From NCBI GenBank assembly GCA_002394025.1, contig DGSV01000101.1, forward strand, positions 1 to 22,953: a stretch of DNA of 22,953 bases, in the 5' to 3' direction. This DNA is from Bacteroidales bacterium UBA4353 (GTDB taxonomy: Bacteria > Bacteroidota > Bacteroidia > Bacteroidales > Paludibacteraceae). Position 1 is the stretch's first letter. Every line of letters starts with the position of its first letter. The notes under the pieces are model-generated. The model saw nothing but the letters and a program-made list of their open reading frames with translations. It was not told where the DNA came from and searched no databases. Below are positions 8,001 through 13,671 of the stretch, in pieces. The translations under genes were made by a program, and so were the position numbers.

Positions 8001-8864
8001 CCCATCACCGCCTATACCGTTCAGAACGGCAGCAAGTTCACCTACAAGACCACTTTTGGCTATATGACGCAGTTCGCCGGAACCATATCATGGCAGTCAG
8101 CAGCCATCTCCTCATCAGGAGCAGGGGCTCCGCGACACCGTGCGCCGCAGACCAATGCAGGGCAACATCATGAGTCATACACACTGATGGTAGGCAACAA
8201 CGCCGTGGATACTCTCGACCAGACGATAGTAGTGCTTGAGAGCGGCGCCGAGAGCGACTTCGTACCCGGTGAAGACCTCTATAAATTCGCCGAGAGTGAC
8301 GTAAATGTTATTTACACCATCGCCTCAGGAAAGCCCGCGGCGGGTAATGCGCTGCCATACGCCAATCAGGAAGTACCGGTAACAGTCAAAACCACCGAAG
8401 CAGGAGAAGTGACATTCACACTCACGGGTGACATAGACGGCACCACAGGTGTCGAACTCATTGACATGGAGGAAAATATCACCACCGACCTCAGACAATA
8501 CAGCTATAGCGCTTCAGTGGCAGCTGGAGAAGTAAGCAACCGCTTCAAACTACTGTTTACCATCAATGCCGGACAACACGGCGGCACCACCACGGCCCTT
8601 GACGAGATGAGCGGAGAAAATCTTGACATCAGAATCGAGGGAGGCAGAATTATCGTGCTGACCAAAGAGCGGGAAGCAATGAATAATGATATCCGCCTCT
8701 TTGATGCCGCGGGAAGACTGGTGGCTTATGAACGAGGAACAAGGAGTCAGGAGTCAGGAGCCAAGACACAGGAGTCAGGAACCAAGACATGGACTTCGCC
8801 CGCATTGCCACAAGGCGTTTACATGCTGCGCATAGGCAATACGACCCGCAAAGTTGTGCTATAG
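2082..8864 (+). CDS. Giant secreted Ig/PKD-like repeat protein with T9SS C-terminal sorting domain
   Basis: The protein has 2260 residues. A signal peptide covers about 1-29 (hydrophobic core LAALTMFITLGFG). Residues about 209-304 resemble an ASH/choice-of-anchor-D domain (HAFGSVDVGSNSST, then VTIRFAPSSAGSKSATLTI). Several Thr/Ser-rich Ig-like modules follow (about 305-565), and further Ig/PKD-like modules at about 708-806, 808-893 and 895-988 (ending like YVLRLTV...YQDYTITV). A module at about 989-1080 looks like a carbohydrate-binding fold, and another Ig-like module lies at about 1125-1207. A conserved-looking region near 1790-1890 (LYWFSLPFDCKISDIFG, YGKDWIIQRY) recalls large Bacteroidales surface proteins. 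The last 80 residues fit a type A T9SS sorting domain: IRLFDAAGRLVA, then LPQGVYMLRIGNTTRKVVL. It is probably exported across the outer membrane and surface-bound or released; the ligand is unknown. The first ~900 bp are much AT-richer than the rest. No catalytic domain was recognised. Confidence 0.88.
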   Translation: MKNFTTYLRYARLAALTMFITLGFGQIWGDGGIGYKGVKFTKNGTATEWYNIHNVSWNYYNSTYDCRSGQSGVTDFNNANLGIVTTLKLKAFVVIGWTDGSDYVAGQLKYRLYKQSASAGSYSTYNVGNYGSTSTTSSAANVLVSSGNDRVVGKASLSTDIVTSSTAPGVYYLQLQGLGRMQWANNGKYGSFNDNNGSEVKASLTVPGFETTSTSHAFGSVDVGSNSSTTKSFTKHYGTTLTTSNCSITGTNSSDFSVTAISETGVTIRFAPSSAGSKSATLTITDAHSKTCTITLTGTGTATTTPSVTLAVSKSSGVQIGETVTLTATPSNATSPTYRYRMKKSTETAGAWQTSKSFVIPSHGTFYFEVEMTSGGTKYYNNGGTASTVPTNVSLSTTEPALSGSATATVQIGGTASMALTNATYTTNTATIKHSSNTPNTSYTLGNNYTFTKTGTWTFTATAAYGSTYSKTITKTVTVSTPTISGVSDSNVAPGGTVTLSPTYTNADNCTKTITVTTPASVSSSYTAGSSYTCSEEGTYTFVISVKYSGTEVATKTVTITAAPAPIIYVLKSQSAQSSITGFSAAEPYGLWAWGDAGNFYQNVTWNTRKTSDTAPTYTDETGNVWYKFESDNLTGADEYHFLILSSNTDGDANRIVQTEWMSSGTPGHVDGVNQTSPRKFSGTVWVVPHGAVKLGAYIYTTYPDCAKPTLTLNRTGTSGSPYALTMSTTGTTTLSITATTTATAANTSWAVKTSSGAATSGASISPTSGNKSATLTVTTAGTYKVTCTTTNTCGTTTQDLYVKATCATPTITPGTTTLNIKASGTTTVGPTAVSNASTYAWSIVSGTGGSFSNASVLNPKFTPKAATAQQYKLRLTASNACGQSKTQDYTITVCHNATFSDNAGFTRSVNLNNTLSVSLDPTVTNGGSTYTWTKQSGPAGGSFSSNNTKATTFSFTTAGTYVLRLTVNGAGACSSDSYYQDYTITVSGEMPKVTLHVKDESVSTQWSGATTIYAYYWKSASVNGFVPLTWNSTNRYWEGEIPKNVAELGYRLYICKTQSVIAAVRTYDANEYGYVDLPADSYTTHTLEITPCLDSNNQRFGLRAQCASFTLNDASFSIGDNASLTLGVTKKADSPNPLPTGATYLWQCIQGTDGDDLLANATTATPIFYKTRNGHNANGRYVYQVTVTNPNNSDCFATALISVDAFTGTYYLKHAKSANNSNWGWDNMTHQGNGIYTVSAYYDGNASNAGAKVSQDKKIRINAKIGDVCNNQVFERPTLYWWHGSTEGNYYCAEASALDGYQFYVPEDYTNFTIESAYYNSGDNHTYSHKSANYENGAADDLYFYLYSNVSDKGSDACYTSYLTYSAVDYPEGYVRYDGYRNKDNILGHEHAAGTVIWVYNAVTDELSIQESRTYYRLAATVPSGTTYSFAGTAGKTYYSNGVKTIGTGDASKVSLYVAAGAEVKLQKSTNGVSYTDVSPAVAFAGPTQDGVWVTHISSTTNGAALTWTRYTGDYYLRSKGVLNDMANYKTNASAKMTAFEPDRTNINEFFNHYWVNHLEHGENISAMVANDINPCLSDELGSYYVGTDNFQPNIRYAYDDLTNHFSYSLLNGSTAGLRFLTLFGGQHVYDNNTSGKSLLTQANPEELADQSNWVYVADIYAYDDATVRLLGQYKKDYSATPKQVWLLGNGDNLTTLQVLSNNIPDDIRHLLVTYDFKTNKIVVGWIPDGDNISDNVTIEGNLILRRTNNGDVKTFTLGSGKTITGLQRAYFNFILTPYNASTARDGLKADQNLYWFSLPFDCKISDIFGIAGYGKDWIIQRYRGDARAYYSWLVSIPTFWNNITNPDFVLKAGEGYVMSFKAANIDFKEITVDGKTTSQNSIFFPSMYEIGNVTDQPTTATYEPMICTAQSGLRKSEDSNWRVIGPMTYEPTVQFSGYTADGEQISTSGKTYPNFLYVFTNPFQKSQGNNNPITAYTVQNGSKFTYKTTFGYMTQFAGTISWQSAAISSSGAGAPRHRAPQTNAGQHHESYTLMVGNNAVDTLDQTIVVLESGAESDFVPGEDLYKFAESDVNVIYTIASGKPAAGNALPYANQEVPVTVKTTEAGEVTFTLTGDIDGTTGVELIDMEENITTDLRQYSYSASVAAGEVSNRFKLLFTINAGQHGGTTTALDEMSGENLDIRIEGGRIIVLTKEREAMNNDIRLFDAAGRLVAYERGTRSQESGAKTQESGTKTWTSPALPQGVYMLRIGNTTRKVVL
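8748..8789. repeat. In-frame 21-bp tandem repeat inside the sorting domain
   Basis: Two adjacent 21-bp copies (8748-8768 and 8769-8789) differ at one base. The words ggagtcagga and ccaagaca recur. Because 21 is a multiple of three, the copies add seven residues each (SQESGAK and TQESGTK) to a loop between two strands of the T9SS sorting domain without breaking the frame. Confidence 0.85.
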
Positions 8865-8945
8865 CAAAGGCACATGATGCTAACATTCATTTAAATAATA
8901 AAAATTCTGACGTTACATATCACGTCAGAGACGTTACAAAATAAA

Positions 8946-8977
8946 AATCCCTCGGACGACGGAGCGTCCGAGGGATT
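8946..8977. terminator. Strong bidirectional terminator
   Basis: A perfect 13-bp stem (8946-8958 with 8965-8977, starting AATCCCTCGGACG) has a 6-nt loop. A T-rich tract follows on the plus strand (gttgttt), and an A-rich tract precedes it (ataaaaat), which reads as T-rich on the minus strand. It lies between two convergent genes and can serve both. A weaker 7-bp inverted repeat CTGACGT/ACGTCAG lies just before it at 8907-8913 and 8922-8928. Confidence 0.9.
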
Positions 8978-9002
8978 GTTGTTTAATGGTTTTGTTGGTT
9001 GT

Positions 9003-9338
9003 TTAGTCGCCTTGGCTATTTGCTTGCTGAGCCTCTCGCCAGAGTTGTGCGAAAATGTAGCCGTTGAGAGAAACGTATTTGCGTTGGTTTTTGAATTTGC
9101 GGCTTAGTGCAGCGTACTTTTCGGGGTCTGAGGTGGGCAGTGCCTTGACTTGCGCCTGTATGGTAGTGAATTTTGTGTTGATGGCTTTTTGGTCGTCGGT
9201 GAGCGGTCCGGTGTAGGGATTGTCAACTCGTACCATGATGGTTTTGCCGTATGCTTTGCGGAAATAGACTTTGTCCTTGCGGGCTGCTTTGCCACTGATA
9301 TAGACTACTGCGGGTTGAAGGGTGCTAATCTTTGCCAT
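9003..9338 (-). CDS. Small basic hypothetical protein
   Basis: This 111-residue protein starts MAKISTLQPAVVYISGKAARKD. I do not recognise a named domain. It is rich in Lys and Arg, has no signal peptide or membrane helix, and ends in a polar tail (REAQQANSQGD). The middle (YGKTIMVRVDNPYTGPLTDDQKA) and the later stretch (PEKYAALSRKFKNQRKYVSLNGYIFAQL) look like a conserved small cytoplasmic Bacteroidetes protein, possibly nucleic acid-binding because of its charge; that is inference only. It stands alone on the minus strand, with a shared terminator downstream and its own 161-bp upstream region carrying a -7-like promoter box. The consistent reading frame and promoter context support a real gene. 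Confidence 0.7.
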   Translation of the reverse strand: MAKISTLQPAVVYISGKAARKDKVYFRKAYGKTIMVRVDNPYTGPLTDDQKAINTKFTTIQAQVKALPTSDPEKYAALSRKFKNQRKYVSLNGYIFAQLWREAQQANSQGD

Positions 9339-9407
9339 GATGTTTAATGTTTGTTAAAGAGGTTAATAAATGATGTTAGGTGATGTTGTCGCTCGCGATT
9401 GACGATG

Positions 9408-9415
9408 CAAAGTTA
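9408..9415 (-). promoter_or_regulatory. Possible -7 promoter element for the small hypothetical gene
   Basis: On the minus strand 9415-9408 reads TAACTTTG, a perfect match to the Bacteroidetes -7 element TAnnTTTG. No clear TTG lies about 20 nt upstream. The start codon follows about 70 nt downstream. The 9339-9499 gap holds nothing else I can name. Confidence 0.45.
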
Positions 9416-9499
9416 CGGCACGGCGTCAGCGTCCTGTTACGTTATGATATGTTCTCAATCGTTTTGTAACAGTTTTTACCTATTATATCCTCTTTTGTA

Positions 9500-10099
9500 T
9501 TATTGTATTCCGATGAGTTTGTGAGTTTGCAGTGATAGTCGCCAGGTTGGGTGTTGTTTGATGTAGTTGATGACTTGCCCGGTATTGCTGTTGGAGCATG
9601 GTTGCAAGAAATGGTGTGTTGCCTTGATGTTGTTGCGATATTCGTCGAGCATGGGTAGTGTATCGTCGGTGAGCACTATTTTCAGTTCGTCGGCTTTGTT
9701 GAGTCTTGTTGTGCTATGCGCTTTTGGCGAGCAAGTGATCCAGTTGACGGCTTCGTTGAGCCGGACAGGTGTGTTATCGTTGTGGTTATTCGGTATTGTG
9801 CTGCGTGTTCCGTTGGTTTCTATTGTGATATAATAGCCTTGCTGTTGAATTAGCCGGCATAGATTGGCGGTGATTTGCAGTGTTGGTTCTCCTCCTGTCA
9901 GAACAACCATTTTTGCGGGGTATTGTTTGATGTTGAGGATTATGTCCTGCTCGCTCATGGTTGTGAAATTTGTGAAGTCCGTGTCGCAGAACGGGCATTG
10001 TAGGTTACATCCCGCAAAGCGCACGAATACCGCAGGGGTGCCGGTATGGTATCCTTCGCCTTGTAGTGAGTAAAAAATTTCGTTGACGCGGAAGTTCAT
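9500..10099 (-). CDS. queE: 7-carboxy-7-deazaguanine synthase QueE
   Basis: This radical-SAM enzyme converts 6-carboxytetrahydropterin to 7-carboxy-7-deazaguanine, the ring-contraction step of queuosine synthesis, in the cytoplasm. The 199-residue protein opens with the family signature NEIFYSLQGEG, which QueE enzymes use in substrate recognition. The cluster-binding motif CNLQCPFC follows, with Cys31, Cys35 and Cys38 in CxxxCxxC spacing. GGEP at 69-72 is the usual SAM-binding motif. Length is normal for the family. It is the last gene of the minus-strand que cluster and overlaps queD by four bases (ATGA at 10099-10096), which suggests coupled translation. No obvious terminator follows. Confidence 0.95.
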   Translation of the reverse strand: MNFRVNEIFYSLQGEGYHTGTPAVFVRFAGCNLQCPFCDTDFTNFTTMSEQDIILNIKQYPAKMVVLTGGEPTLQITANLCRLIQQQGYYITIETNGTRSTIPNNHNDNTPVRLNEAVNWITCSPKAHSTTRLNKADELKIVLTDDTLPMLDEYRNNIKATHHFLQPCSNSNTGQVINYIKQHPTWRLSLQTHKLIGIQ

Positions 10100-10425
10100 C
10101 GTTCGTATATAGCGATGTTGTTTTCTGATTCCTGTACTTGTACTTTGTAGCAGTTTGGTACCAAGTCGCAGATGTATTTGGCGATGTTTTCCGCTGTGGG
10201 GTTGAAGTCGAGTATCTGGTTGAGGTTTTGGTGGTCGAGGCGGTCATGCACGAGGTGTTTGATGTGTGTGAAGTCCACCACCATGCCGTTTTGGTCGAGT
10301 TGTTCGGCTTTGCAGAAGACGTATATTATCCAGTTATGTCCGTGTAGTGTTTCACATTTGCTTTCATAGTTGAGCCACAGCTGGTGTGCTGATGATATTT
10401 CGAGGCGTTTTTGTACGTAATACAT
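10096..10425 (-). CDS. queD: 6-carboxy-5,6,7,8-tetrahydropterin synthase QueD
   Basis: QueD turns 7,8-dihydroneopterin triphosphate into 6-carboxytetrahydropterin, the step before QueE. The 109-residue protein shows the zinc ligands of the PTPS/QueD fold: His14 in SSAHQL and His28 and His30 in LHGHNW. The catalytic cysteine is Cys24 (SKCETLHGH). DFTHIK, LDHQNLN and the closing ESENN stretch are also typical. The length is short but within the family range. It sits between queC (7 nt gap) and queE (4 nt overlap). Confidence 0.95.
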   Translation of the reverse strand: MYYVQKRLEISSAHQLWLNYESKCETLHGHNWIIYVFCKAEQLDQNGMVVDFTHIKHLVHDRLDHQNLNQILDFNPTAENIAKYICDLVPNCYKVQVQESENNIAIYER

Positions 10426-10432
10426 GGTTGTT

Positions 10433-11089
10433 TTAATTATTTTGGTATATGGTATTGTCTTTTATTCCGGCTTGCAGGAGTGCCTGTCGTCTTTCGCGGC
10501 ATGTTGCGCAAGTTCCGCAGTGGTATTGTGCTCCCCGGTAGCAACTCCATGTTGTTGAGTAGTCAATACCTAATTCAGCACCTTTTCTTGCTATTTCCGT
10601 TTTGCTGATATTGGTGTATGGTGTGAGCAGTGTAATGGCGTCGTATGTTCCCGCTTGCATGGTTTTGTTCATGGCGTTGACGAATTGTGGTCTGCAGTCG
10701 GGGTATATGTCATGGTCTCCCCCGTGGTTAGCCATCATGACGTGTTTGAGTTTCCGGCTTTCGGCAAGTCCTGTGGCTATGGCAAGCATTATGGCGTTGC
10801 GGAACGGGACCACTGTTGAAGCCATATTTTCTTTGTCGTATTCGGCATCGGGTATGGCATCGTCACCGCTGAGCAGGCTACTACGGAAATAGCGGTGCAT
10901 AAAGTCAAGTGGTATGATGATATGCTCTATCGCTAATTTCTTGCAGTGTTGTTTTGCGCAGTCTATTTCACGGCTGTTATGGTTGGCTCCGTAGTCGAAC
11001 GATACGGCGAGTGCTATGGAGTGTTGAAACTCGTAGAGCATGGTGGTGCTGTCCAATCCTCCGGAGTATATCAATATGCTGTCTTTCAT
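10433..11089 (-). CDS. queC: 7-cyano-7-deazaguanine synthase QueC
   Basis: QueC uses ATP and ammonia to convert 7-carboxy-7-deazaguanine to preQ0. The 218-residue protein has the PP-loop SGGLDST at 9-15, which binds ATP, and a C-terminal zinc site with Cys183, Cys191, Cys194 and Cys197 (CYRGAQYHCGTCATC). MANHGGDHDIYPDCRPQF is a typical family stretch. It starts 4 nt after queF stops and ends 7 nt before queD, so the cluster is almost certainly one transcript. Confidence 0.96.
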   Translation of the reverse strand: MKDSILIYSGGLDSTTMLYEFQHSIALAVSFDYGANHNSREIDCAKQHCKKLAIEHIIIPLDFMHRYFRSSLLSGDDAIPDAEYDKENMASTVVPFRNAIMLAIATGLAESRKLKHVMMANHGGDHDIYPDCRPQFVNAMNKTMQAGTYDAITLLTPYTNISKTEIARKGAELGIDYSTTWSCYRGAQYHCGTCATCRERRQALLQAGIKDNTIYQNN

Positions 11090-11093
11090 ATTT

Positions 11094-11582
11094 TTAGAGG
11101 CTATGTTTATTGGTGCTCATTTTGTTGAATTGTTGCAGTTGGCGTTGCTTACATAGCTCTTTGTGGGCTTCGTCGCCGAAGTTTGCGAATGGTACGATAG
11201 ATATTCCGCCTCGTGGCATGAAATTTCCGGTGACTTCGATATAGCGGGGTTGCATGAGTTTGATGAGGTCTTTCATGATGATGTTGACGCAGTCTTCATG
11301 GAAATCGCCGTGGTTTCGGAAGCTGAAGAGGTAGAGTTTGAGGCTTTTGCTCTCGACCATTTTCTTGTCGGGTATGTAGCTGATGATGATATGTCCGAAG
11401 TCCGGTTGTCCTGTTTTCGGGCATAGTGATGTGAACTCCGGGCAGTCAAGAGTTACAAGATAGTCGTATTCAGGGTGGAGATTGTCGAAAGCCTCAAGTA
11501 TTTGAGGGGTATAGTCGTCACAGTACACTGTACCTTTGTTGCCAAGCGAATGAATGTTGGCTAATTGTTCTTTTGTTCTCAT
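11094..11582 (-). CDS. queF: NADPH-dependent preQ0 reductase QueF (short form)
   Basis: QueF reduces the nitrile of preQ0 to the aminomethyl group of preQ1, which Tgt then inserts into tRNA. The short unimodular form (162 residues) shows the catalytic cysteine Cys54 in TSLCPKTGQPDFG, the acid Asp61, and the QueF motif ESKSLKLY from Glu77. NHGDFHED is also characteristic. I chose the ATG at 11582; two codons upstream the frame continues to a TTG at 11588, which is less likely. It is the first gene of the que cluster, and a -7-like box lies about 45 nt upstream. QueA, QueG/QueH and Tgt are not in the window. Confidence 0.95.
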   Translation of the reverse strand: MRTKEQLANIHSLGNKGTVYCDDYTPQILEAFDNLHPEYDYLVTLDCPEFTSLCPKTGQPDFGHIIISYIPDKKMVESKSLKLYLFSFRNHGDFHEDCVNIIMKDLIKLMQPRYIEVTGNFMPRGGISIVPFANFGDEAHKELCKQRQLQQFNKMSTNKHSL

Positions 11583-11627
11583 TATCAAATAGTTTTCAGG
11601 TTAAAGAGGAAAAACTGTAGCTCATTG

Positions 11628-11635
11628 CAAAGTTA
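11628..11635 (-). promoter_or_regulatory. Possible -7 promoter element of the que cluster
   Basis: On the minus strand 11635-11628 reads TAACTTTG, a perfect -7 element. A -33 TTG at the usual distance is not evident. The start codon of queF is about 45 nt downstream. It lies back to back with the plus-strand promoter at 11654-11684, forming a divergent control region. Confidence 0.55.
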
Positions 11636-11653
11636 CGTCTTTTTTCTCATTTT

Positions 11654-11684
11654 TTGCCCATATCAGGAAAAAATATTAACTTTG
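11654..11684 (+). promoter_or_regulatory. Bacteroidetes-type promoter of the plus-strand gene run
   Basis: TTG at 11654-11656 and TAACTTTG at 11677-11684 are separated by 20 nt, which matches the Bacteroidetes -33/-7 consensus. The start codon of the metallophosphoesterase-like gene lies at 11734, giving a leader of about 45 nt. Confidence 0.8.
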
Positions 11685-11733
11685 TCGTTTGGTATGCCTA
11701 TTCTGGCTGCCGTCCTAAATACTAATCATCAAA

Positions 11734-12732
11734 ATGCTCAAATTACTTTTCTATTGGCTTCTGTTTGCGTTGGGTTTTGGCGCTTTGGTAGGTGTGATAT
11801 ATCTTATAGTGCTTATTGTCAATAAGTTTGCTAATAAGCGCCGCACCGCTCCCCGTCCTTTTGTGATAATATTTGTTGTGATGTCGCTCACATGGCTTGG
11901 TTTCATGGTTCATGGTCATGTTGTGGGTCGTTGGAATATTGCGGTTCGCAATTTCAACTTCAAGATGCCCAGCAGCGTGTTGCCGGCAAGTTTTGATGGC
12001 TATAAGATAGTCATGTTTTCGGATATGCATATTGACGGATGGCATAGTAATCCTGAGAAGTTACAGCGTGTGGTAGATGAGATAAACCGTGTCAACGCCG
12101 ATGTGGTATGTTTTGGTGGAGATATGATAACCAATAATTTCCATGAGTTGGATTCTGTCAGTGATATATTGTCAGGTATAGTAGCCCGCGATGGTCTTTA
12201 TGCCGTGACAGGAAATTATGATTGTCAGCGTTATGTTCGCGGCTTGACTGATGATGAGCGTCAGACGAATGTTGACAGTTTGCTGGCTTTGTTGGGCAAC
12301 ATGGGTTGGCGTTCTTTGATCAATGACCATGTTATTCTTCGCCGTGGCTCTGATAGCATAGCGCTTGCCGGAGTATCGTCCCGTCCGGCTGACCATGATA
12401 GTGTGAGTGTTCGTCAGTATCTGACACAGGCTTTGGAAGGTATTGACAGTACGGTATTTACCATGCTATTGACTCATGACCCCACTATGTGGCGCGGAAA
12501 TGTTTGTGATAGCACAAATGTGACACTGACTATGTCGGGTCATACCCCCGCTTGGCAGTTGCGCGTGGGAAGTATTACCCCTGCCGAATTTTTGTCAACG
12601 GAGAATGCCGGTTGGCGTCATTGTGGTAATCAGCATATTTTTGTTAGTGTGGGTCTGGGAAGCCGTATGCGTTTTCGCATAGGCGCCGCGCCGGAAATCG
12701 TTGTTATAACGCTACATAGCTCTGAACAATGA
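11734..12732 (+). CDS. Membrane-anchored metallophosphoesterase-like protein with degenerate active site
   Basis: The protein has 332 residues. Two N-terminal membrane helices (about 4-29 and 43-60) are followed by a calcineurin-like phosphoesterase domain of the YkuE type, facing either the periplasm or the cytoplasm. Motifs seen: SDMHID with Asp97 and His99, GGDM with Asp130, GNYD with Asn161, LTHDP with His248, and SGHTP with His270. Two usual histidines are changed: the GNH[D/E] motif is GNYD (Tyr162), and the last His of GHTH is Pro272. The C-terminal frame VSVGLGSRMRFRIGAAPEIVVITL is otherwise typical of the family. The protein may have reduced metal binding or a changed substrate; the domain assignment is firm but activity is uncertain. 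It overlaps the next gene by four bases (ATGA at 12729). Confidence 0.88.
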   Translation: MLKLLFYWLLFALGFGALVGVIYLIVLIVNKFANKRRTAPRPFVIIFVVMSLTWLGFMVHGHVVGRWNIAVRNFNFKMPSSVLPASFDGYKIVMFSDMHIDGWHSNPEKLQRVVDEINRVNADVVCFGGDMITNNFHELDSVSDILSGIVARDGLYAVTGNYDCQRYVRGLTDDERQTNVDSLLALLGNMGWRSLINDHVILRRGSDSIALAGVSSRPADHDSVSVRQYLTQALEGIDSTVFTMLLTHDPTMWRGNVCDSTNVTLTMSGHTPAWQLRVGSITPAEFLSTENAGWRHCGNQHIFVSVGLGSRMRFRIGAAPEIVVITLHSSEQ

Positions 12733-13643
12733 TACGGCTGTCAACACCTGTTGATATACCTCGTATGCAAGGGTTAGTGAGTTACGACACGCCGTTGCTG
12801 CTGTTGGGTTCTTGTTTCACGGAAAATATCGGTAGTCGCTTGAGTGACTTGTTTTTCAAGGCTGATATAAATCCTTTTGGTGAGACTTATAATCCGCTAA
12901 GTATTATGCGTATAGCACAGCGCATTCGTAGTGGCGAGCCTTTTGTTGCTGATGAGCTTGTGGAGTATGGCGGTCTATGGCACAGTATGATGCACCATGG
13001 CATTTTTTCCGGTACGGAGCGCAATGCTGTTCTTGATGGTATCAATACTCGCCTTGAGGCTGCCCATCAAGAGCTTATGGCGGATAATTGTGTTGCCGTG
13101 TTGACATTGGGTACCGCTTATGTGTATGAGTGTGATGGTGATGTTGTGAATAATTGTCATAAGATGCCTTCGTCGCTCTTTACGCGTCGTCGCATGAGTG
13201 TGGAGCAAACCATTGATGTTCTCGAGTCTGCCATTAGTGCTTTGGGATGTCGGCATACCATTCTTACGGTAAGTCCCGTTCGTCATTTACGTGACGGGGC
13301 GCATGACAATAATATCAGTAAGGGCACTTTGTTGCTTGCCGTGGATGATGTTGTGTCGCGGCATGATGATGTGTCGTATTTTCCGGCTTATGAGGTATTG
13401 CTCGACGAGCTTCGCGACTATCGTTTCTATGCTGATGATTTGGCTCACCCCAGTGCCGTGGCTCAGGATATTATTTTCGGAAAATTTTCCGAGAGCTATA
13501 TGGATGCCTCAACCCGTAGCCGTATGGAACTCTGCGGGCAGTTGCGTGAGCGTCTTAATCATCGTTTTCTGCATCCCGATAGCGATCAGGCGAGGGAGTT
13601 CAGAAAAAAAACAGAAGAAATGAAAAAAGAACTTGGGATTTAA
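12729..13643 (+). CDS. GSCFA-domain protein
   Basis: This 304-residue protein has the family-naming motif GSCF at 27-30 (LLLGSCFTENIG), followed by NPFGETYNPLS. TLGTAYVY, TVSPVRHLRDG and YFPAYEVLLDELRDYRFYADDLAHPS are other typical family stretches. The GSCFA family is related to SGNH/GDSL hydrolases. Ser28 would be the nucleophile and the DLAH segment (Asp237, His240) would supply the other catalytic residues, by analogy. The physiological substrate is not established. There is no signal peptide. The four-base overlap with the upstream phosphoesterase suggests coupled translation. The Glu/Lys-rich tail (KKTEEMKKELGI) is probably flexible. Confidence 0.88.
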   Translation: MIRLSTPVDIPRMQGLVSYDTPLLLLGSCFTENIGSRLSDLFFKADINPFGETYNPLSIMRIAQRIRSGEPFVADELVEYGGLWHSMMHHGIFSGTERNAVLDGINTRLEAAHQELMADNCVAVLTLGTAYVYECDGDVVNNCHKMPSSLFTRRRMSVEQTIDVLESAISALGCRHTILTVSPVRHLRDGAHDNNISKGTLLLAVDDVVSRHDDVSYFPAYEVLLDELRDYRFYADDLAHPSAVAQDIIFGKFSESYMDASTRSRMELCGQLRERLNHRFLHPDSDQAREFRKKTEEMKKELGI

Positions 13644-13671
13644 GTAATCAGAGAAATCGGGTATTAATGAA

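Noticed and set aside
11583..11627. preQ1 riboswitch in the queF leader
   Set aside because: A weak inverted repeat AGTTTT/AAAACT (11591-11596, 11611-11616) is present, but I could not fit the preQ1-I pseudoknot with its A-rich tail, and the leader is short. A covariance-model search would be decisive.
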